Assembly (NCBI RefSeq): GCF_001642475.1
Contig: NW_019173976.1
Location: 62,001 to 126,000 of the forward strand
Origin: Fonsecaea monophora
Taxonomy: Eukaryota; Ascomycota; Eurotiomycetes; Chaetothyriales; Herpotrichiellaceae
DNA length: 64,000 nucleotides
Reading direction: 5' to 3'
This document shows, in pieces, positions 57,011 through 64,000 of the stretch. Each line of letters starts with the position of its first letter. The first letter of the stretch is position 1. The notes under the pieces are model-generated. The model did not search any database, was not told the origin of the DNA, and was given only the letters and a program-made list of their open reading frames with translations. The translations under genes and the position numbers were made by a program.

Positions 57011-58429
57011 TTATTTCTTGCTGGGAGGAGACGCCATATGGGTGTACTTGATCTGTGCGACACTTCTCTGGAAACGGTCCAAAATAGAGCCCTCCTCAAA
57101 GTCGTCCATGGCGAAGTCCACGTATCCAGAACGAGCCACAAGTCGAGGGACGTTACTGAGGGTGCGACCTGAAGGATGTGTTAGCATTTGATATCACGGC
57201 GGCGGCGCGAACACACTCTGGGTATCAGGGACTTACCGTTGAGGGTTGGGTCTGTTGCTATTCTCATAATCACTTTGACCGCATCGTTCACCTCGGCAAA
57301 GGATAGACCTTGAGAGGCAAAAAGGTCCTCTAGGTAATTTTGGAATTCAGCAGTATTGACAGTGGAAGGAGTATACCTGTTCATTCCGGTTAGTTAGTGA
57401 CGATGCCTTGAAACCCTCTTTTTTACGCCGCTTCGAACTCAACGAGAGAAGCACTCACCAGGGTGCTAGCATGTTCACACGCATTATGCCACGCCTCCGC
57501 AGAACACCCATCAGACCTCGAACGCCATGTTTGGACATGCCATAGCTAACCGCGCCGTACGTGTCAAGATAGCTCATGACACTACCAATCAGAATTAGGC
57601 ATCGGTCATACTTGTCTTCTGGTTGCTGGCTGAAGTAGTGAGCTGCCAGCTTGGCTGTGTAGAACACTCCATAGATATTAACATCCATCATTTTGAGATT
57701 GGGCTTGGTTGGAACGGGTGAGTCCAGGCCTGTTTGAGAAAGGTCGATGAGCAGAGTGTTTTCACCATTGTTCAGAGGGAATGATCCCACGAGCGCAGAG
57801 AAGGATTCAAACTGTTGGCAAGACAAGGGCGACGACGTACCGGCGAAGAAAAGGTCTTCCTTGAAGATGCCGGCATTTGCAATCACGACATCAATTCCTC
57901 CATTAGGGGATTTGGCCCGGGCCGTCTCGAACAAGGCCACCAGATCGTCCCAAGAGGTGACGTCGCATGTTACAAAGAGAATGCTGCCGGTAGAGCTTAG
58001 CATGAGATGGTCCGCAGCCAGCATGGCTTCCAGGAGGAACCTAAAACTGTTCCACAACATGCTTACTTGGACTCAGAGTACGGCTTTTGAGGTGGGAAAA
58101 GGTCTCCGTTGACCACAAATGCTCTTGTTCAGTCTCTGTCAGTTTCCCGGACAAACTTTTGATGCTTGCGGTGGTCAAGAAAAGGGGAGGCACCAACCCG
58201 TTTTCAGCAAACGCTTTGATGTACGCTGCTCCCAGTCCGTTACTGCCTGGTCACGACAGTTCCTGTGTCAGCAAGGGATGTCTTCTAAAACAAACAGACG
58301 ACTCGCATGAGGGAGCCAATCATGGATCTTACCGCCCGTAATGATCACGGTCTTCCCTTGCACCTTGGAATAGTCCACGTCGGCTGGGCAGTCCGCCGGA
58401 CCCGTCTTGGTATATGCGAAAACTGACAT
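57011..58429 (-). CDS. Short-chain dehydrogenase, SDR copy 2 (ends SKK)
   Basis: Seven exons: 58333-58429, 58198-58246, 58067-58123, 57841-57983, 57459-57729, 57237-57376 and 57011-57168, giving 304 residues. Exon lengths 97, 49, 57, 143, 271, 140 and 158 equal those of SDR copy 1 except for one extra codon in exon 5 (268 there). Motifs: TGGSNGLGAAYI, IDVVIANAGIF, and GSVMSYLDTYGAVSYGMSK with Ser and Y-x3-K. The tail ends PPSKK rather than SKL, so the peroxisomal signal of copy 1 is absent and a cytosolic location is expected. Both copies share the start pattern K-T-G-P-x-D-C-P-A. Divergent from MFS 2, with a candidate half-palindrome between them. Probably a duplicate that has taken a different compartment or substrate. 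Confidence 0.88.
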
Positions 58430-59191
58430 GGAGAATGAGATCCAAGGATGGGCAGATGCTTGCAACAATAGAATGGTGCTTCAATCTCGAATGCCACTGA
58501 ACAGAACGAGCTTTTCTTGCAAGATAATGGCTGTGAAAGCTCTCGTCCTCTATTCGGGACACAGGAAGAGTCTTTGATGAGCGTTCAATTGAGCATGGAC
58601 CGATGTGACCGGCATCCGCATAGACTGCCGCAGACGCACCAGAAACAGCATTGCCCGGTCCGTTCATTCTTCAAAGATGCAGCAGAGGCGCAATAGCCGG
58701 CAACTAGTCTCTCCTGGCGACCATTTCTGGGGATGTTGTTACCGTCCTCTACCGTGTCTTCGGCTATGATGCTGCTTCACCATCCCTTCTGCCCCAGATG
58801 GGGAAAGTATCTGACCCCAGGAGCCGGCACGCCGTGGGGGACTCCACGACACGTCGGCAGCCCGCAAGACACCTTGACTTCTCCCAACATTTTGGTGTAT
58901 TCTGGGGGAGCCGAGCCAGACCGGTCTGGCTCTTGTTGTACCCGAGGCGTTCGAGCAGTCATGAAGTCTACACAAGGACTGCGCAGGGGGCAGAAGCATC
59001 GGCCGGAGAGGAATCTATATGACCTGCCCGTATTCTGACACTCTTTCAGCGAGACGTCCCTCAGCTACTTGGGTCCTGATATCGATAGGACATAGCTGCT
59101 CTCTGTCTTTCTCCTGAGTGTGTCACCCCGTGGACAACCGACCCTTTATCCACCCTGCACAGTGCTTCACAGCTCATCAAGGTTCGCAGCC
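58430..59191. promoter_or_regulatory. Divergent promoter region, SDR 2 and MFS 2
   Basis: 762 bases between the two ATGs. Contains CGATG-TGAC-CGGCATC at 58601-58616, similar to the palindrome upstream of BVMO 1. Short overlapping frames around 58730-59040 are GC-rich shadows of each other. Confidence 0.5.
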
Positions 59192-61317
59192 ATGGGGGGT
59201 GCAAGTGCTTACAATTTCATGGTCGCTGCCGCAGTGACGGTCGGCTCGTTCACATATGGGTTCAACAACTCTGTCATAGCACCCGTCTATGGTAAGGCAC
59301 AGAGTTCTTTGCTCTTCTGTCCCGTCTGGCTAATATTGATTCTGGCAATCAGGAATCCCGGCTTTCCTCAACTACTTTGGTCTTTCCGCTGACACCGATG
59401 ATCAACGGACAGCGAGCATCATAGGAGGTACAGGCTGGCAACCCCCATCACCCGGTTTTGCCAGTGATGCTAAAAGATAGCTACAGCTGCCAATGGCCTT
59501 TTCTTCGGCGGCGGAATGCTGGGCTGCTTCACAGTTGCATGGAAAGGCGATTTCTACGGCCGTGTCCGTAACTTACAAATCGCCGCTGCAACATGTCTGA
59601 TTGCCGCCATCATTCAAGGTGCTTCAGTTCATATTGCCATGTTCATCGTCGGAAGATTCATCAGTGGCTATGGGTGAGTCTCCACCACAGGGGAAACCAC
59701 CCAAAGCCAAGACTGACGTTGTCCAGTTCGGGCGCCATAGTCTCTTTGATTCCCACTTACTTATCTGAGATTGCACCGCCTCACATGCGAGGCCGTATGG
59801 TTGGCCTCGCGGCCGTGGGACAGGTCACTGGCTATGTAAGACGAATGACTTCTCCCCGGGCTCTCAAGGTGCTAATGTGTATCCAGTCCGTCGCAGGCTG
59901 GGCCGGCTACGGATGCTATTTCGGAAATGCCAGTACATCCTGGCGTTTGCTGGTTTGCCTTCAAGGTAAGATTGAGAGCTCTTTCAACACGAGAGCGACA
60001 TGTGCTAAAAGCCCACTCCATAGTCATTTCACCTGCCTTCATTCTTGCCGTGTCGCCCTGGCTGCCCGAGTCTCCCAGGTGGCTGATGCTGCGTGGTCTC
60101 CATGCAGAGGCCTTCGCCAGCCTCAAGAAACTGCACCACACAGCCCACGACACCGACGACATTTTGGCCCGAGAGGAGTATCTGCAGATCAAAAAGCAGG
60201 TCAACCTTGACATCTTGAAGCCGCGCACCCTCTGGGCCATTTTGAAGATTCCATCCTATAGAAGACGCCTGTTCACCGCAATGTTTCTCGAGTGGGTCCT
60301 ACTTCTTTTTTTCGACCCCATTTGAGCCATTGTTTACTTTGGCTGACTTTGGCGCGTCCTTTAGGTTCTTGTACCAAAGCACCGGTGTGTTGGTTGTCAA
60401 CAACTATCAGGTATGCCACCTTCCTTTCCTTTCCCGCTTTGCCACCACCGCAGACTAACACAGAACGTCTAGGTTCTGCTCTACAGTAACCTGGGTCTGA
60501 ATGGTTCCGTTACACTCCTGCTCTATGCCGTCTACTGCTCCTGGGCGGGCGTGGTGAACTTTGCATCTACCTACTTTATCGACAGATTTGGCCGTGTGAA
60601 GATGATGATCTGGGGAACAGTAAGTAATATCATACTCTGGCCCTCGGACGTCTGAATGATTGCATTTCTAGTGGTTGGGTCGTCAAGGGCGCCTTACCCT
60701 CGCCTTAAAGCCTTCCCTAAGCCACAAACTGACTATGTTCATTGCCCCAGATTGGCTCCATTGCCAACATTATCCTGCTGATGTCGATGATCGCAAAGTA
60801 CGGCGGCACCACCAACAAGATCGCCAACGGCTTCGGCGTCTTCTTCTTGTTCTTCTACGTCACATGGTACGGTTTCGGCATCGACCCTACAATCTACGTC
60901 TATATGTCTGAGCTCTTCCCGACCCACGTCCGCTCCCAAGGCGTCGCCATGGGCCTGGCCAGCTTTCTGGGCTCGGCTCTGGTGTACAACGAAGTGGCGG
61001 GGACAGCGTTCGCCACTATCGGCTGGAAGTACTACCTTGTCTTCATCGCCGTGACGCTCGCCGGTCTCCCGTTCCTGTTGTTCTGCTGCCCAGAGACCAA
61101 GGGCCTGACGCTCGAGGAGGTGGGCCAGCTGTTTGGCGACGAGGTCGGTCTGGATCTCACGCACATGACGCCCGAGCAGAGGCAAGAGCTCGACCGAAAG
61201 CTTCTGGCCGAGGATCCAATCTTGAACGCTGGACGTTCGTCACCACCGGAGACGGACGTCGAGACCAAGAGCGCCATACCTGGTCGAACTGTACACCTCG
61301 AGGTGGCAGATGTATAG
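59192..61317 (+). CDS. MFS sugar-porter-like transporter 2
   Basis: Nine exons: 59192-59291, 59353-59427, 59481-59673, 59727-59835, 59887-59965, 60024-60291, 60365-60410, 60473-60619 and 60751-61317, all in phase, giving 527 residues. Motifs: FTYGFNNSVIAPVYG, DFYGRVRNLQIAAATCL, GRFISGYGSGAIVSLIPTYL, PPHMRGRMVGLAAVGQV, PESPRWLMLRGLHAEA, FLEFLYQSTGVLVVNNYQ then VLLYSNLGLNGS, DRFGRVKMM, SELFPTHVRSQGVAMG and CPETKGLTLEEVGQLFGD. These define the sugar-porter branch of MFS. It resembles MFS 1 (same NYxxLLYSxLG and LEEVxQLFGD blocks) but has nine exons against three, so the pair is not a recent copy. Donor GTGGGT after exon 6 is needed for the frame. Start at ATG 59192; the upstream frame lacks ATG. 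Confidence 0.9.
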
Positions 61318-62448
61318 ACAGGCCTTGCCTCGTTTACCTGACATGTGTTGCACCCCGTAGCGACATTCGAATGAGTTTGAATTGGAGAAAGTTCGAATGG
61401 ATGGCAGAACGATGTCATGACGACCGATTAGGACGTGGTGTCTCCCCTCAAGTGGTATTACTTTCTACATCAGTCTTGTTCCCAGATAGTAGGACATTTC
61501 GCTCGCTACCGGCCTACTATGACTTTGGAGACAGAAATCTCACAACTTTGCTAGACAACACGATCAATCCTACTGTATTCCGTATCGGGGATGGAAATTT
61601 GGGTGTAGACATCTACCTGCTACTACTGCTTTGTTCTGTCTGAATACACCTCCGACCTACTACTCGATTATTCTGTCAATGAACTTGAGGCTGCCGCCAT
61701 GCTCTCCTTGCTCTCCCCAGTAGAATTCAATCGAATTCAACACTTTGCATCACGTGTGCTGGTCTTGGTGAACCTCAAGACTATACTGTACCTCCAGCAC
61801 CCTTGGGAAGACAGGCGGATCCAACGAGAAGAGAAAGACAAGCTACGTGGGTACTTCTGCCGCCATGGACTTATCAGTGCCGACTTCGTATGAAGTATGT
61901 TGTCTACGCTGTGATCAAGCACACTTAACACTCTGCATATATATCGGCATTCATTGCTCTGCGGCCCTTTTGCTGAAGTGGTTGGGAGCCTCAGTGCTGT
62001 GGTGAGGTGGGTTAATCTGGGCAGGAGGCGCCCATATGACTTTCCCAGCTTCAGGCACCCCCAGACAAAGGCCAGGATCAAGTGTTCTCAAATCCAATTC
62101 ATCCATTCTTCCGATCTGGCTTGGTAGGAACGGAGGGAACATTTCATCCTTGGCCAGGAACACGGTCATGAGAAGGAGCGAAACAACAAGGGACACAGAA
62201 CGAGGCGTACGCACAACAGCCAGAGAGCCGAGAAATCGCAAGATATGAGATGGAGATCGATTCGTTTATACAAGAGAACAAGAACAGGAAAATGTCAAGG
62301 TCCAAACTCATCGAGCGAGCAGACCAAAGTCCTTTTTATACTCCAGTTATGGAAGACTGGAAAATGTCTCTCTATCTGCTCCGAACTTGGGAGCGGAGGC
62401 AACAAAAAGGGGGATGTCTGTCTAAATCAAACTAACTAGCAGCTCCAA
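61318..62448. other. Convergent intergenic region
   Basis: Between the 3' ends of MFS 2 and BVMO 2. Frames up to 128 codons, no motifs. Confidence 0.5.
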
Positions 62449-64000
62449 CTACTTCTCCACATACCAGGCCAAATCGTTATTGTCGTCCAACTCGTACTCC
62501 GTGAATCCATTGCCCATGAACTTGAAGCGGTTGGGGCTTCGGTACTTGATATCGAAGTCCTCGGCGCGCAGGTCGCTGATGAGTCTCTTGAAGAGCAGCG
62601 CACTTCCGGGGAACGTGGCCGTCACGCGACCGTCAACGCGGTTCTTCTTGTACCAACTCCGGCAGGCACCGGTCCAGGTCAAGGTCTTGTGGATGCGGTC
62701 CCCGTAGGTGACGAACTCGTCGACGACTTCTTGTTTGGGGACGACGGACTTGATGTCTTCGGTCGCGATCTTCTTCATCCATTTGATCATATACTCGGCT
62801 ACCCAGCCGAGACCTTCGACTAATGAACCGTGACCAACGACGGCGTTGGGGCCTGAATAAAGTAGGTGAGCTTTAGGACTGGCTGATGTGGAAACAGAGA
62901 CCGGTGGGGAGACCCCCCCACCCGGGGGCGGGGTTGGTGATGAGACTCCTACAACTAAAGGAGAAAAGGACACTTACCGGTGAAGATGAAGTAGTTGGGA
63001 AATTCGGGACAGCCGACGGACAGGTACGACTCGGGTTCGTCAGCCCATTTTTCTGCCAGACTGGTCTGGTTCTGCCCGATGATCGGGTAGTGTGGGCAAT
63101 GGGAAACGTCAAACCCAGTGGCGCAGACGACTGTGAAGAAAAATGCAGAGTTAGTACAGTGCTACGCCAGCTGAGACCCCGGAGAGGCAGTGATGGGGGC
63201 CAGTGGGTGGTGACCACATACCGACATTGACCTCCAGCGACTGGCCATCAGCCGTGTGCACGGCATTTTCCGTGATCTTGGTGATTGGGTTCATGTTGAG
63301 ATGGACGTTGGGCAGGAGGAAGGACTCGAGATAGCCTTCTCCAGGCGTCACCCGCCGGCAGCCCAATTCCCACTTGGGGATGAGCTTCTCGCACAGTTCC
63401 TTGTTGTATTGCAGCTTCTCCGACATTTGTTTAATCGCGAACTTGGTGGCGTCAAGGTTCTCTGCTGAATCCCTCACGAACTAGTATGCTTGTTAGCTGC
63501 CTAGTCGCCATCATCGCGCACAGCATATGATATTCAGCGGAGAGAGAGGAAGGGGGAGAGAGAGAAGCAGGGATGTCCTTACTAATCTAAAGGCTTTATT
63601 AATACGGTGGATGAGTTCTTTTCTGTATTTGTTGTGGTAAACTGGATCTGTCTCAAACTGTCTCTTTTGCTCCTCCGTGTATACTGGGTTGGGGTCTGTT
63701 TCGTTTCGGCCGAGGAGCATCGACGGGGACATACGCGAGATGACCCACGTAGGTCCGCGCTGGAAGCTTGTCACGTCGGTGCCCTCGGTCTTTGCGAGGG
63801 ATGGGAGGATCTGGATGCCAGATGAACCGTTACCGATGAGGGCGATGCGCTTATTCGAGTAGTCGTAGTCGTGGTCCCATTCGGCTGAATGGACCAGTTT
63901 CCCTTTGAAAGAATGGAGACCTTCGATTTCGGGCCATTTCCAGAGACTTGTTCGAAGTTAGCGTGTCAGGGTTCTGATGAGGGATGGACGATATCCAAGG
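62449..64000 (-). CDS. Baeyer-Villiger-type flavin monooxygenase 2, partial (runs off the window)
   Basis: The C-terminal part of a class B flavoprotein monooxygenase; the 5' end lies beyond 64000. Visible exons: 62449-62852, 62978-63130, 63222-63480 and 63583 to about 63950, with an upstream intron near 63953. Motifs: Baeyer-Villiger signature FKGKLVHSAEW, then the second Rossmann IALIGNGSSGIQILP (GxGxxG), FQRGPTWV, and later VVCATGFDVSH (ATGF) and FPNYFIFTGPNAVVGHGSLV. This pattern is that of the StcW-like group of fungal BV-type monooxygenases, different from the long form of BVMO 1. The FAD-binding first Rossmann domain is outside the window, so intactness cannot be judged. Donor/acceptor pairs are good (GTAAGG, GTATGT, GTAAGT). 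Tail-to-tail with MFS 2, repeating the MFS 1/BVMO 1 arrangement. Confidence 0.87.

Noticed and set aside
57864..57876. GATGCCGGCAT palindrome inside SDR 2
   Set aside because: It is the coding sequence of the conserved NAGIF active-site motif, so it is no evidence for a regulator site and warns that this word also arises by chance.
35002..64000. Classical secondary-metabolite cluster
   Set aside because: No polyketide synthase, NRPS, terpene cyclase or prenyltransferase in the window; the enzymes suit degradation better. A backbone gene beyond 64000 cannot be excluded.
1..64000. CRISPR arrays, rRNA operons, bacterial-type operons or riboswitches
   Set aside because: The only regular repeats are short simple-sequence runs, and the gene structure is eukaryotic throughout.

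Overview
The window is nuclear DNA of a filamentous ascomycete (Pezizomycotina). The evidence is genes split by short introns of about 45-145 bases with GT...AG ends and CTAAC/CTGAC-like branch points, no operon-style spacing, and fungal families: a DUF3433 membrane protein, a Zn2Cys6 regulator with a fungal_trans domain, a TRI12-type MFS pump, large disordered proteins and a Sed5 syntaxin. The gene mix (two Baeyer-Villiger monooxygenases, several MFS carriers) would suit a black-yeast-like eurotiomycete, but that placement is inference. Many reading frames here begin only at TTG, CTG or GTG, so I reset starts to ATG and rebuilt exons by matching phase at each junction.

Left half, 1-34.5 kb, housekeeping and unknown genes: Sed5 (834-1975, -), a 2411-residue disordered protein (3047-10514, +), a small doubtful ORF (11670-12005, -), the Rrp47/Lrp1/C1D exosome cofactor (13400-14270, -) sharing a divergent promoter with a ketopantoate-reductase-like protein (14769-16196, +), a secreted NTF2-like protein (17460-17996, +), a gene-free stretch of 3.5 kb dense in GTAC words, a disordered protein (21532-23118, -), a coiled-coil protein with an unclear 5' end (25673-28582, +), a secreted Cys-rich protein (29691-31013, -) and a DUF3433 membrane protein (32073-34523, +).

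Right half, 35 kb to the edge, looks like a catabolic gene cluster: an alpha/beta hydrolase (35002-35970, -), a cyclase-family hydrolase (37123-38427, -), a TRI12-type MFS pump (39893-41909, +), an MDR reductase (43095-44312, +), then two copies of one gene set on either side of a Zn2Cys6 regulator (54146-56567, +). Set 1 is SDR 45302-46714, MFS 47853-49585 and BVMO 50282-52246. Set 2 is SDR 57011-58429, MFS 59192-61317 and BVMO 62449 to beyond the edge. In both sets the MFS and BVMO genes are tail to tail. The two SDRs have seven exons each with matching lengths apart from one codon. One SDR ends in the peroxisomal signal SKL and the other in SKK.

Inferred working model: uptake by the sugar-porter-like MFS proteins, oxidation of an alcohol to a ketone by an SDR, oxygen insertion by a BVMO to give an ester or lactone, hydrolysis by the alpha/beta hydrolase or cyclase-family enzyme, and control by the Zn2Cys6 protein. 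No polyketide synthase, NRPS or terpene synthase is visible. I saw no rRNA, intact tRNA, CRISPR array or intact transposon.
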